Below are positions 45,640 to 57,033 of a stretch of 64,000 nt of DNA, in pieces; position 1 is the first letter of the stretch, and each line of letters starts with the position of its first letter. The notes under the pieces are model-generated. The model was given only the letters and a program-made list of their open reading frames with translations, did not search any database and was not told where the DNA came from. The position numbers and the translations under genes were made by a program. The stretch is from Aeoliella straminimaris (GTDB lineage: Bacteria > Planctomycetota > Planctomycetia > Pirellulales > Lacipirellulaceae), in contig NZ_JAMXLR010000026.1 in assembly GCF_024054565.1 (NCBI RefSeq), positions 62,001 through 126,000 on the forward strand, given 5' to 3'.

Positions 45640-47280
45640 GTGGTTTACGCTGCCATTCCAACTTACCTGCGGACCGCCGTGCTGCTTGCGTGCGCGGTGG
45701 TGGCCGGCGTCGCGCGGTCGCAGCCGCCCGCCGTGGGCCCCGATCCCACCAGGGCTCCGACGTTGCGGCCCGCCGGGCCGCGAGTGTTTCCCAATCCGGT
45801 ACCGCGTTCCAGCAACGTTACCGAGGTGCAGGAGGACGACGAATTTGCCCTGCCCGACGTGCTGGACCCGACACCCGGCCCGATCGAGCGGCTGGGTCCC
45901 GACTTCCGCAATCCCAACGGTGTTCCGGCACGGCAGGCGATCGACCGCCCTGCCCCGCCGCGAGCGACTGGCCAGTATCAGGTTCGCTTGACGCAGGCCC
46001 CCAAGATGCTGGGCGACTTCTTCAGCAATACCAACAACTGCATCATCGTAGGCCAGCAGTATGGCATGGCCGTCCATCAGGCGGTGGGCAGTGGCTCGAT
46101 CGGTGCGGCCGACAACTTGCGGATGATCTATCACGACGCTGGCTCCGATACCTGGGTGTTTGCAGGTGGTTCGAACAACACGGCCCAGGGCACGTACTTC
46201 ACTCCTTCGCTCGATGCACCGCTCGAGGGAGTGATCACCGGGCTCAGCGGTAACGGACTCGACCAAACAGGCAACTTCACGGCCGTCGACGCCGGCGAAG
46301 TGATCGACGTGTTCGACAACGATACCGACACGCTGGCGAGCATGACCGGCGTCGAAGCCTACCAGATTTTCGAAGTGAACAAGCTCGTGCTGCCGGCCGC
46401 GAATCCGGGCGACCTCGTCGGCCGGGTACGGATACAAGACAACAACAGTGCGTTGCCGCAGGATCGCGTGTACCTCGACTACAACTACTTCCACAATGCA
46501 CGCTTCACCGATGCGGGGTTTGGCGTGAACCGTCTCACGCCAGGCATCGAACGGACGTTCTGGGGTGGTATGGCCTCGATTGAGTGTCGCATTCCCGTGG
46601 CGGCCACACTCAACAGTGAAACCACTTTCGGCGAAGGATTCGATACCTCGAACGTCGAGTGGGGTAACCTGACCATCGCTCCCAAAGTACTGCTGTGGGT
46701 CGACGACCAGCAGGCACTCGCCGCCGGACTGGGGATCGCCCTGCCCACGGCGGACGACCTGGAGATTTTCTCCACCGCCGGCCCCGCGCTCATGGTGCGA
46801 AACGACGCGGTGCATGTCATTCCGTACCTGGCCTATCTACGGATGCCGCAGCGGTCCGATTTTTTTGTGCACTCCTTTCTAACTGTCGACGTCGATACCG
46901 GCGGCAACGAGGTCTGGGCCAACACCACTGGCGCAGGGCTGCAGCAGGTTGGCGGCGTACGCGACCAAACCTTGCTTACGGCCAGTGCCTCGCTGGGCAA
47001 GTTCGTCTATCGCAACTTTCATCCCGGGCCAGGACTCAAAGGTCTGGCCTGGACCACCGAACTGCACTACACCGCGACGCTCGACGATGCCGACGTCGTG
47101 CAGGCCGGTCCATTCCAGGTCGGCACGCCCGACTCCGATCTGTCGCTGCTGAACGCCACCGTGGGCGGCCACCTGTTCGCCGGCAACTCGATCCTCACCG
47201 CTGGCTACACGGTTCCCGTGAATTCTGACGAGCGAGTTTTCGACGGCGAGTTCCGATTTTTCATCAATCGCCTGTATTGA
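45640..47280 (+). CDS. Exported beta-rich protein, probable outer membrane barrel
   Basis: A 546-residue protein starting at GTG 45640 with GGGGGG six bases upstream. A signal peptide (TYLRTAVLLACAVVAGVARS) is followed by a Pro-rich stretch to about residue 110, then a large beta-rich domain with alternating polar and hydrophobic strands. It ends in FDGEFRFFINRLY, with a terminal aromatic residue as in outer membrane barrels. There is no enzyme motif. The family resembles uncharacterised planctomycete secreted proteins. It is downstream of the sigma-kinase pair by 123 bases, and a functional link is only suggested by position. Confidence 0.7.
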   Translation: MVYAAIPTYLRTAVLLACAVVAGVARSQPPAVGPDPTRAPTLRPAGPRVFPNPVPRSSNVTEVQEDDEFALPDVLDPTPGPIERLGPDFRNPNGVPARQAIDRPAPPRATGQYQVRLTQAPKMLGDFFSNTNNCIIVGQQYGMAVHQAVGSGSIGAADNLRMIYHDAGSDTWVFAGGSNNTAQGTYFTPSLDAPLEGVITGLSGNGLDQTGNFTAVDAGEVIDVFDNDTDTLASMTGVEAYQIFEVNKLVLPAANPGDLVGRVRIQDNNSALPQDRVYLDYNYFHNARFTDAGFGVNRLTPGIERTFWGGMASIECRIPVAATLNSETTFGEGFDTSNVEWGNLTIAPKVLLWVDDQQALAAGLGIALPTADDLEIFSTAGPALMVRNDAVHVIPYLAYLRMPQRSDFFVHSFLTVDVDTGGNEVWANTTGAGLQQVGGVRDQTLLTASASLGKFVYRNFHPGPGLKGLAWTTELHYTATLDDADVVQAGPFQVGTPDSDLSLLNATVGGHLFAGNSILTAGYTVPVNSDERVFDGEFRFFINRLY

Positions 47281-47460
47281 GTTTTGGTCCCACCAGGCGT
47301 TTTTTGGGACCACATCGGGGGATCTACATTCGCGGGCCCAAAACTCGCAGGGTTTTGTCCCCCACGAATACCGGAATCCTCTGTTTTTTTCGAGTATTTT
47401 TCATCCGCACCGGCCCAAAACCCTCCGAGTTGTTCCCCACCTGGTCGGCGAGTTGTCCCA
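47281..47460. repeat. Palindromic repeat array, copy B
   Basis: Starting at the stop codon of the upstream gene are four units: TTTTGGTCCCA...TTTTTTGGGACCA (47282-47312), GGGCCCAAAACTCGC with AGGGTTTTGTCCCCC (47334-47363), GGCCCAAAACCCTCC with GAGTTGTTCCCC (47412-47438), and GAGTTGTCCCA (47450-47460). In reverse complement this matches copy A at 25461-25642 unit by unit and with similar spacing. The remaining sequence to 47680 shows nothing recognisable. Confidence 0.7.
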
Positions 47461-47680
47461 ATACTCTTTAAGTCCCCACTCGCCCCGCAGCCCGTCGCTA
47501 CGCTCGCCAGAGCCTGGATCGGCGCGAACGGCCAGTTCGGCAGCATCCACCATCCGGCGACGCCAGGCTATACGGAGCGTAGGTGGCCACGGCGGCAGTC
47601 GCATCCGCACCCCACATTCTCCCACGCTCTTTGTAAGAAAACTACAAACTCTGGGGGAGAAAGTGAGATTCCGCTCTCCA

Positions 47681-49012
47681 TCACTTCCCGATGCAGAACC
47701 GACTAAACACGCGATCTAAGATATCGTCGGTGTACACCTCGCCTGCGACTTGCGCCAGTTCGTCGAGGGCCAGGCGCAATTCGGTAGCCACCAGTTCTTC
47801 CGATTCGCCGCAAGCGGCCAGGGCTTGAGCGGCGGTTACCGCTTCCAGGGCCAGATGCAGGCTCCCGCTGCTCCGCACCGCGGTGCTGGGAACCAGGTCG
47901 CCGGTGCCGGCCGTTAGTCGTTCGGCAATGGCGGTGGCCAAGGAGTCGAGGCCTGCGCCGGTGGCAGCGCTGGTGTGGATCGCAGAATGCATCGGGGCCG
48001 AGTCGCTCGCCAGGTCGCACTTGGTTCGCACCAATAGCTCGCCAGCGGTGTCGGCTGGCTTCTCGGCCGCGTCGCTGCAGCGCACGATCAGGTCGGCCGC
48101 TGCGTACACTTCTTGCCGCTTGGTCTGGGCGGCCGAGCGGGGGGAAGGATCGCCCGCGACCAGTTCCGCCCCCGCGGTGTCGACCAAAGAGCACTCCACG
48201 CCCTCGAGCTTCACGCTGGCCGACAGGTAATCGCGCGTGGCACCAGGCTCGGGCGACTCGATGGCCTCCACAGAATTCGAATGGCTGCCGTAGCGTCGCA
48301 CCAGGGCATTATACAGGCTGCTTTTACCAGCGTTCACCGGGCCCGCCAGCACCACACGGGGCACTTCGTCGGCGACGCCGCGACCTACGAGTTGCTGGAC
48401 CAGGCGGCCGATGACCGCGGTAACCGTCTCGAGACGCTGGGCCAGCACCTCGGGGGCGATGAACTCGATGTCCTCGTCGGCGAAGTCGAGCCCTGCTTCC
48501 AAGTCGGCCAGCAGCAAGAGCAGCTCTTCACGCAGCTCGGCCAGCGGCGTAGCCATTCCGCCCGCCAACTGGGCGAGCGCGGTCTGCAGGGCGCGGTCGC
48601 CACTGGCGTCGATCACGCCGAGCACGGCTTCGGCCTGTGTCAGGTCGATCCGCCCGGCCAGAAATGCCCGCAGCGTGAACTCGCCGGGCCGCGCCAACCG
48701 TCCGCCCAACACGCAAGCCCGACTGACTACCAACGACAGTAGCGGCGGCGAGCCCAGGGTGTGAATCTCGACGGTCGGCTGCCGGGTGAAACTCCGTTCG
48801 CCCGGCCAGACGAACAGCGTGGCTGGCAACTGGCGATTGGCGTCCAGCGGAATGAGGGCTTCGATGGCCGTGGCCACCGTTAGCTCAGGCAGCGAGCCCC
48901 CCACCAGATCGCCGGCAAGAGCCACGGCCCGGGGGCCACTGATCCGTACGGCGCCTCGCGGCGAACCACCAGCGGCGGAAGCGATGGCCACGATGGTATC
49001 GTCGAGGTCCAT
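47681..49012 (-). CDS. mnmE: tRNA modification GTPase MnmE (TrmE)
   Basis: 443 residues. An N-terminal formyl-THF-binding domain (DTIVAIASAAGGSPRGAVRISGP) is followed by a helical domain into which a GTPase is inserted: G1 AGPVNAGKSSL, a GATRDYL switch and the DTAG motif. It ends in FSRFCIGK, the CxGK motif with the catalytic-site Cys. With MnmG it makes the 5-carboxymethylaminomethyl group on wobble uridine. The gene starts nine bases after the yidC stop on the same strand, an arrangement common in bacteria. Confidence 0.95.
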   Translation of the reverse strand: MDLDDTIVAIASAAGGSPRGAVRISGPRAVALAGDLVGGSLPELTVATAIEALIPLDANRQLPATLFVWPGERSFTRQPTVEIHTLGSPPLLSLVVSRACVLGGRLARPGEFTLRAFLAGRIDLTQAEAVLGVIDASGDRALQTALAQLAGGMATPLAELREELLLLLADLEAGLDFADEDIEFIAPEVLAQRLETVTAVIGRLVQQLVGRGVADEVPRVVLAGPVNAGKSSLYNALVRRYGSHSNSVEAIESPEPGATRDYLSASVKLEGVECSLVDTAGAELVAGDPSPRSAAQTKRQEVYAAADLIVRCSDAAEKPADTAGELLVRTKCDLASDSAPMHSAIHTSAATGAGLDSLATAIAERLTAGTGDLVPSTAVRSSGSLHLALEAVTAAQALAACGESEELVATELRLALDELAQVAGEVYTDDILDRVFSRFCIGK

Positions 49013-49021
49013 GCCAATTGC

Positions 49022-51427
49022 TTACCGCTTCTTGTTCTTCTTGTTCTTGGCTGCCTTGGCGACGTTGGGATTCGGCGTGCCCTTCTTGCGCTGCGGGGGC
49101 AAGTCGCTCGAAGGAGTGGGCCCAGTGGCCAGGGCCGCGGTGCCGCCCATGCTCGGCTTGGGCACCAGCTTTCGCTCGGCCATGCCCCACAAGCTCGAGG
49201 CGATGAAGTACAAGCACAATCCGGCGGCGACCTTGAAGAACATGAAACTCATGAACAGCATCATGAACTTCATCACCTTCTGCATCATCTCCTGTTGCTC
49301 GTCCGCCGGCGGCGGCATGAACATCTTTTGCTGCAGCAGGAACAGACTGACGGTCAACAGCGGCAGGATGTTAAGGTACGGCCCCAGGGCGAACATGCCT
49401 TCGCCGTTGAGGAACCATTGCGGCCAGATGAAGTTCCTCCAGCTCATGAACATATCGGGCGCGGCCAGGTTCGAGCACCACCGGATACCGGGAATGAGTG
49501 CCGCCTCGCGCAGGTCGACGTCCACCATCAATGCCCGATACAAACCGATGAAGATCGGCAGTTGGATGAACATCAACAGACAGCCACCCATCGGGTTGTA
49601 GTTGTGCTTCGACCACAGCTCGCGCTGGGCCTTCATCCGCGCCTCTGGATTGTCCTTGTATTTTGAGGCGATGTGATCCATCTCAGGCTTGAGTTCCTGC
49701 ATCATCGCCATGTTCTTGGCCTGCTTGCGGCTGAGCGGCATCATGCAGCTACGCACAACCACCGTAAGCAGGATGATCGCCAGGCCGTAGTTTCGCACGA
49801 TGGAATAGAACAACGTGAGAATCCAGACCATCGCCTGGGGGATGCCCAAGTTGCCGAACCAGCCGTAGTAAACGAACCCGCTGAGGGAATGATTGGGGGC
49901 GGCCGGCGACTGGTACTCTGCCAGCAGGTCCGGGTGCTTGGGGCCGGTAAACATCTGATTCGTGCGGCCAACGGTATCTCCCTCCTCGCCGGTGGGCGCC
50001 AGAGCGAGCGGACGGCTGGTGAGCGTGAAGCTGGCGTTCTGGTACTTCTCCTGATAGCTGCTCTTGGCTTCGAGTTTGGTGCTGGCCAAATCTGGCTCGA
50101 AGCTCACGTACCAGCGAGCCTCTGTATCGGGCTTCTGAGGAATCATGGCCGCCGCGAAGTACTGCGCGTCGACGCCGATGTAGGCCAGCGACTCGCCATC
50201 GCCAAACGGATCGATGTCGTCATCGGCGATGTTGCGGCAGGAATAGTCCCGCTCGCTACGACCGAAGGTCCGCATCACGACGTCGCGAATACCGTATCCC
50301 GACCAACCACGACCAACCTTCTGGGAGTACCAGAAACCCTCGATCGGCAGGCCATTGGGCCCCTGCAACTTGTAGCTAACCGTTTGCGGTGTAGGCAGCA
50401 GGTTGCGCACCGACACATCCACGTCCACGTGGTAGGCCATGTAGTGCTTGTCGTTGAGCTGCTCCTCGGGCACGGCGGGTATCGAGAACCTCTTGATAAC
50501 TTCCAGCCCCAGATCGGGCAGCACCATGCTGAAGCGAAGCTGGTCGGCCTTCGAGGTGTCGACCGCCCAGACCCCCGTGCGGAGTTGCTCGTTCGCCTTG
50601 GCCAGCACTCCGGCGGCTGGCTCCTTGGGCCCCACCGAGGTGAGCGAAATTTCCATCGACGGGTGCTGCACGAAGTCGTCCGGCACGGTCTTGCTGTGCA
50701 GCAGGATGTTCTCTTGTTCGGGGCGAATGACATCGAGCGGCTTGCGAATCAACGTAGCCGACAGCGATTGCTTTTCGCCACCCCGCGTGACGCTGAGCGT
50801 AACACTCTGCCCGGGCCGGGTTGCCTGAAGCACTCGGCTGAGATCCTCAACGGCGTTAATCTCCACCGGCTGGGCATCTCGCACCTGGATAGCCGTGATC
50901 AGGTCGTCCGTCTTCAGGCCGGCGTTAGCGGCGGGGCTGCCCGGCACAACCACCTGCACCTTCACGCCCCCCTGCGAGGGAATGAGCTCGAGTTGTCCGA
51001 GGAAGCCATAGCGTTCGTGTAGGTCGCGATAGCTGAGGCTGGAGAGTTCCAGTCGATGGATCGTCGCCCCGTGGCTATTGAACGTGGCCGCAAAGCGATA
51101 TTTACCGTCGGGAGCAATCGATCCGAGCGTCAGAAAGGGAGGAGAGTTGACCACGGGGGCGGCGATGGCCGGCTGCTGGGGTGGCTGCGCGTCGGGGTCG
51201 GCAGCCTCGTCCTGGTCGCCCTCTGACTCCTCAGAAGCGGGTTGCTCGTCTTCTTGCGCAGCAGGCTGCTCGTCGCCCTGCTGCTCGGCAGGCTTGGCGT
51301 CTTCCTGCTGCTCGGCGGCGGCCACCTCGTCTTTCTTCTCTACCGGCGGACGCGGCGGAAACCACATCTGCCAAAGCATAATGATGGCAAACGACGCGGC
51401 AAAAAACGCGATGTATCTCCGGTCCAC
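49022..51427 (-). CDS. yidC: Membrane protein insertase YidC with PDZ domain in its periplasmic region
   Basis: An 801-residue protein, longer than the usual 540-600. Helix 1 (about 5-24) is followed by an acidic Gln/Glu/Pro-rich linker (30-92). The periplasmic beta-sandwich begins at about 97, but residues 151-228 read as a PDZ domain (GGVKVQVVVPGSPAANAGLKTDDLITAI... through SVTLSVTRGG) inserted in it. The conserved C-terminal insertase domain (about 535-760) has the usual five-helix core with RNYGLAIILLTVVVRSCMMPLS and QLPIFIGLYRAL. The C-terminal tail is basic. It inserts inner membrane proteins with or without Sec. mnmE follows in the same operon. Confidence 0.94.
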   Translation of the reverse strand: MDRRYIAFFAASFAIIMLWQMWFPPRPPVEKKDEVAAAEQQEDAKPAEQQGDEQPAAQEDEQPASEESEGDQDEAADPDAQPPQQPAIAAPVVNSPPFLTLGSIAPDGKYRFAATFNSHGATIHRLELSSLSYRDLHERYGFLGQLELIPSQGGVKVQVVVPGSPAANAGLKTDDLITAIQVRDAQPVEINAVEDLSRVLQATRPGQSVTLSVTRGGEKQSLSATLIRKPLDVIRPEQENILLHSKTVPDDFVQHPSMEISLTSVGPKEPAAGVLAKANEQLRTGVWAVDTSKADQLRFSMVLPDLGLEVIKRFSIPAVPEEQLNDKHYMAYHVDVDVSVRNLLPTPQTVSYKLQGPNGLPIEGFWYSQKVGRGWSGYGIRDVVMRTFGRSERDYSCRNIADDDIDPFGDGESLAYIGVDAQYFAAAMIPQKPDTEARWYVSFEPDLASTKLEAKSSYQEKYQNASFTLTSRPLALAPTGEEGDTVGRTNQMFTGPKHPDLLAEYQSPAAPNHSLSGFVYYGWFGNLGIPQAMVWILTLFYSIVRNYGLAIILLTVVVRSCMMPLSRKQAKNMAMMQELKPEMDHIASKYKDNPEARMKAQRELWSKHNYNPMGGCLLMFIQLPIFIGLYRALMVDVDLREAALIPGIRWCSNLAAPDMFMSWRNFIWPQWFLNGEGMFALGPYLNILPLLTVSLFLLQQKMFMPPPADEQQEMMQKVMKFMMLFMSFMFFKVAAGLCLYFIASSLWGMAERKLVPKPSMGGTAALATGPTPSSDLPPQRKKGTPNPNVAKAAKNKKNKKR

Positions 51428-51562
51428 TTGGGTTACTTCCTCTGCAAGCTGTTGGTTTGGTAGCGGTGGGGGTCGCGGACCGTGAGCGGTCAGCAGGCAG
51501 TGGTCGGTGCCAGGTCCATCCGCGTGATTCGCTTCTCTAAGCCAAATCTTGGCTTGTGCCGC

Positions 51563-52315
51563 TTAGCGGCCTTGCTTGATGCGATCGCCCAAGAAATTGT
51601 CGAGGTCCGGGATGTCGTAGATCTTGCCCGCGGTCGTATCGCGGTCGTAATCGATGCGGTGGAACGTCACCTGGTGAGGTTCCTGCACGACATAACACGA
51701 ACGGTTGTCCCCGTCGCGAGGTTGGCCGACCGACCCGACGTTGATCATGAACTTCTGGTCGGTCACGTGATACACGTAGCTGGTTTCTTCGGGCGATACA
51801 AAGTTGCGGCTTTCGGTGAACACACCCGGCACGTGGGTGTGCCCCTGGAAGCATCCCAGGGTGATCAAACCGAACAGCTTGTCCATCTTCTTCTGGTTGT
51901 AAATGTCCTCGGGGAACACGTACTCGTTCACCGGGTTACGAGCCGAGCCATGCACGTACAGCCAGTTGCCGTCGCGGTGTACCCGTGGCAATGCACCGAG
52001 AAAATCCCAGCGTGCGTCGGTAGCATCGCGATTGCCGGTACCGTTTTCCAACTGGCTGCGGGTCCAGAAGATGGCACGTTCCGCACCACTGTTAAAACCC
52101 TCAGGATCGAACAACGCGCCCTGGTCGTGATTGCCAAGGATGCAGACGCTGCAGTTCTCGATCACCAGATCCAGGCACTCGCACGGATTGGGTCCGTAGC
52201 CAATAATATCGCCCAGGCAAAAAACTTCGGTGATCCCTTGGCTGCGGATGTGGTCCAGCACAGCCTTCAGGGCCTCGAAATTGCCGTGAATGTCGCTGAT
52301 GATCGCCCGCTTCAT
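51563..52315 (-). CDS. Calcineurin-like metallophosphoesterase (YfcE/MJ0936-type)
   Basis: 250 residues from the ATG at 52315; a GTG directly precedes it. The motifs [26 protein letters not shown] and QGHTHVP give the full set of di-metal ligands of the family. The extended C-terminal half ([17 protein letters not shown]... through FLGDRI) is typical of a planctomycete subgroup. The substrate is unknown; related enzymes act on phosphodiesters. It is preceded by a 230-base gap to the divergent tsaB gene. Confidence 0.9.
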   Translation of the reverse strand: MKRAIISDIHGNFEALKAVLDHIRSQGITEVFCLGDIIGYGPNPCECLDLVIENCSVCILGNHDQGALFDPEGFNSGAERAIFWTRSQLENGTGNRDATDARWDFLGALPRVHRDGNWLYVHGSARNPVNEYVFPEDIYNQKKMDKLFGLITLGCFQGHTHVPGVFTESRNFVSPEETSYVYHVTDQKFMINVGSVGQPRDGDNRSCYVVQEPHQVTFHRIDYDRDTTAGKIYDIPDLDNFLGDRIKQGR

Positions 52316-52547
52316 CACGCGTTTTGCCTCGCGCCAGTTGGTGCACCATTAGTTAAGCCCGCGATTTTGGCAATCAGCAGGACAGAACCGTGAATATAAC
52401 GAATAAACTGCTTTCGCCCTAACCCCAGGGACCATTGGACGGCGCTCGTGGCGACTCCGGCGGGCGCTTGCTTTCGAATCTCCTTCGAAAGCCTCCGCGA
52501 AACCCTCAAATCTAAGTCTCCATTGGACTTGCGTCAAGCCGCACAGC

Positions 52548-53258
52548 ATGAACTACTCTCCCCTACTCGCTTTGGAAACCTCGGGTCGCACGGCCTCACT
52601 GGCGCTGTTTTGCCAAGAGACTTTGTATCAGCAAGTAACGCTGCCGGCCGGCGAGCGGGTGGCCGTGGGGCTGGTGCCGGCCACCAAACAGCTGCTGGCC
52701 GGGGCTAACATCGCTCCGGCAGGGCTCGCTGCGGTGGCGGTGGCGAGCGGGCCAGGGTCGTTCACTGGACTCCGCATCGGCATTACGGCTGCTAAAACTT
52801 TGGCCTATGCCACGGGTGCCCAGCTGGTGGGAGTGAACACATTGGACGCCCTCGCCACGCAGGTGGCCAATGCGAGCGAGGAGCCCTCCGATGGCCACAT
52901 CTGGGCGGTGCTCGACGCCCAGCGAGGTGACGTATTTGCCGCCAAATACGATCGATTGGCCCTCGACCAACTCGGTGAAACCGATCGCACGCAGCTGCTT
53001 GCAGGCGCCCAGTGGCTCGAGCAACTGCGACCAGGCGACGTGGTCGTCGGCCCTGTGACCGATCGATACCGAGAGCGGATTCCCGAAGGGGTCGCCCTTG
53101 CCACCGGCGAGCAATGCCAGCCCCAGGCACGCTCGGTCGGTACGCTGGCTCTGTCGCTGCTGGGCCGCGGTATTACGTCCGATCCGTTTCAATTGGTGCC
53201 CCACTATCACCGCCTCAGTGCCGCGGAGGAAAAAGCCCGGGCCAGCCGCGCTGGGTGA
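52548..53258 (+). CDS. tsaB: tRNA threonylcarbamoyladenosine biosynthesis protein TsaB
   Basis: 236 residues. LLALETSGRTASLAL is the actin-like ATPase start, followed by the conserved AVASGPGSFTGLRIGITAAKTLAYA and VLDAQRGDVFAA. It partners TsaD in making t6A on ANN-reading tRNAs, mostly as a scaffold because it lacks the metal-binding His pair of TsaD. The window contains no tsaD, tsaC or tsaE. It ends five bases from the convergent hemL gene. Confidence 0.93.
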   Translation: MNYSPLLALETSGRTASLALFCQETLYQQVTLPAGERVAVGLVPATKQLLAGANIAPAGLAAVAVASGPGSFTGLRIGITAAKTLAYATGAQLVGVNTLDALATQVANASEEPSDGHIWAVLDAQRGDVFAAKYDRLALDQLGETDRTQLLAGAQWLEQLRPGDVVVGPVTDRYRERIPEGVALATGEQCQPQARSVGTLALSLLGRGITSDPFQLVPHYHRLSAAEEKARASRAG

Positions 53259-53263
53259 GTCGC

Positions 53264-54559
53264 TCACACGGCCGCCAGCACCTCGTGGGCAGCGGCGATC
53301 GTGTTGTCGATGTCCGCTTCGGTATGGGCGGCCGACACGAACAGGGCCTCGTACTGACTGCACGGCAAGTAGACACCGCGGTCCATCATGCCCCAGAAGT
53401 ACTTGGCAAATCGCTCGGTGTCGCACTTGGCAGCCGACGACCAACTGGTGACCGGCTCGCCGCTGAAGAACAACGTCAGCATGCTGCCCACGCGGGCAAG
53501 CGAGGTCGGCACGCCAGCCGCGGCCGCGGCTTCCTCGAGTCCTGTCGCGAGTCGCGCCGAAAGGGCTTCGAGCTTCTCATAGGGCGGATCGTCCCGCAAC
53601 GTGCGCAGCGTGGTAGCGCCGGCGGCCGTGGCCAGGGGGTTGCCACTCAGGGTACCGGCCTGGAACACTTTGCCCTCGGGCAGAACATTGCTCATCACTT
53701 CGGCCGAACCACCATAAGCGCCCACCGGCAGGCCACCGCCGACGATCTTGCCAAGCGTCGTAATGTCGGGCTGGATGCCGAGTCGTTGCTGCGCGCCACC
53801 TGGCGACAGGCGGAAGCCGGTCATCACCTCGTCGCAGATCAACAGCGCGCCGTTCTGCTTGGTGAGTGTCTGCAGCGCGTCAAGAAAATCCTGACTGGGT
53901 GTCACCACGCCCATGTTGCCACATACCGGTTCGAAGATTACTCCGGCGATCGTGTCCCCGTGCTCGGCGAAGGCTGCCTGCAGTCCGGCGGCGTCGTTGT
54001 ACTCGAGCACTAGTGTGTCGGTCGACGAACCGGAAGTTACGCCTGGCGAGTTCGGTACCGCCAGCGTGGCGGCGGCACTGCCGGCGGCCACCAGCAGGCT
54101 GTCGACATGCCCATGGTAGTTGCCTGCAAACTTGACGATGCGATCGCGTCCGGTGATGCCCCGCGCCAGGCGAATGGCGCTCATGGTGGCTTCGGTGCCG
54201 GAGTTCACCAGGCGGACCTTCTCGACCGACGGCACCAGTTCGACGATCAGCTCGCACAGCTCGTTTTCACCCGGTGTCGGCGCGCCGTAGCTAGTGCCGC
54301 GGTCGACTGCGTGGTGCAATGCCTCGACGACAGGTGGGTACGCATGCCCCAGGATCATTGGCCCCCAAGAGCCGATGTAGTCGATGTACTGATTGCCATC
54401 CACGTCATACAGGTAAGCGCCCGCGGCGTGGTCGATGAAGATTGGCTCGCCCCCCACTGCACCGAACGCTCGGGCGGGACTATTCACGCCGCCGGGCATC
54501 AGTGCCTGGGCGCGGGCAAACGCTTCATGACTGTTGGGACGACTGACTACAGGTGGCAT
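53264..54559 (-). CDS. hemL: Glutamate-1-semialdehyde 2,1-aminomutase
   Basis: 431 residues from the ATG at 54559, with GAGGAA upstream; a GTG at 54574 is possible. The N-terminal LMPGGVNSPARAFGAVGG, YIGSWGPMILGHAYP, FAGNYHGHVDSLLVAAGS and the PLP-lysine region TTLGKIVGGGLPVGAYGG identify HemL. It converts glutamate-1-semialdehyde to 5-aminolevulinate in the C5 heme pathway. A remnant of a nitrilase-family gene lies directly upstream on the same strand. Confidence 0.96.
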   Translation of the reverse strand: MPPVVSRPNSHEAFARAQALMPGGVNSPARAFGAVGGEPIFIDHAAGAYLYDVDGNQYIDYIGSWGPMILGHAYPPVVEALHHAVDRGTSYGAPTPGENELCELIVELVPSVEKVRLVNSGTEATMSAIRLARGITGRDRIVKFAGNYHGHVDSLLVAAGSAAATLAVPNSPGVTSGSSTDTLVLEYNDAAGLQAAFAEHGDTIAGVIFEPVCGNMGVVTPSQDFLDALQTLTKQNGALLICDEVMTGFRLSPGGAQQRLGIQPDITTLGKIVGGGLPVGAYGGSAEVMSNVLPEGKVFQAGTLSGNPLATAAGATTLRTLRDDPPYEKLEALSARLATGLEEAAAAAGVPTSLARVGSMLTLFFSGEPVTSWSSAAKCDTERFAKYFWGMMDRGVYLPCSQYEALFVSAAHTEADIDNTIAAAHEVLAAV

Positions 54560-54585
54560 TTCCAGGTTCCTCACAAGCGGATTTT

Positions 54586-54906
54586 TTATGTCGATCGCAT
54601 GCCCCGCGGCACGCCGATTCGATGGTTGAGTCGTTCGTTATCGCAGTGGATCAGGTCGAAGTTCGAGTCGCGGATGGTGGGCAACTGGAAACGTGCCTGG
54701 CGCACTTTGGAACAGTCCAGGTCCGCCACGATCAGTTCTTCCTGTTGCTCACCGATGGCAATAGTTTTACCGTGCGGACCGTTGATGCGACTACCTCCCC
54801 AGAACGGAAGGGCCGTGTCCAATCCAGCGGGATTGGAAAAATCGAGCCCCAGGGCCTCGCGCAACCTAGCGATGGGACTGCACCATAGCGTGGCGCCGTA
54901 TCGCTT
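54586..54906 (-). pseudogene. C-terminal fragment of a carbon-nitrogen hydrolase (nitrilase family)
   Basis: The minus-strand frame reads RYGATLWCSPIARLREALGL, then ALPFWGGSRINGPHGKTIAI, EELIVADLDCSKVRQARFQL and PTIRDSNFDLIH. The FWGGSR..PHG and the LPT-RDSN-DLI ending are the C-terminal hallmark of nitrilase-family amidases. The frame is closed upstream by TGA at 54907-54909, and the Glu-Lys-Cys catalytic core is absent. The remaining gap to 55045 contains nothing recognisable. The gene was probably once upstream of hemL in an operon and has lost its 5' two thirds. Confidence 0.65.
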
Positions 54907-55045
54907 TCACATGCCGTCGGGTCCAGGGCAATGCGAAACCACACATCGATAACACGCCTGGCCGCAAGTAGTTGACCAGGCGCATGGTAGCAGATATCCG
55001 ACTGGAGTGCTTGATCCGTTGAATTCAAGCACACGGCGTGGACCG

Positions 55046-56839
<1,794 letters not shown>

Positions 56840-57033
56840 CAGGCGGGCGAAGCAAATTGTGGTGCGGGGCAGAAAAAGAATGCTAGCAGGGTTCGGGCGG
56901 GAATCTCTTCATCCTACCTGCCAGGTGCAACGCTCGCTAGCAATGCTCGTTGGTCTTGAGCGGCCAGCGGCGATGTTCTACAAGCCAGCGTGAGACTCCC
57001 CTTCACGCAACTCCCACCGACAGTGAGACAGCA

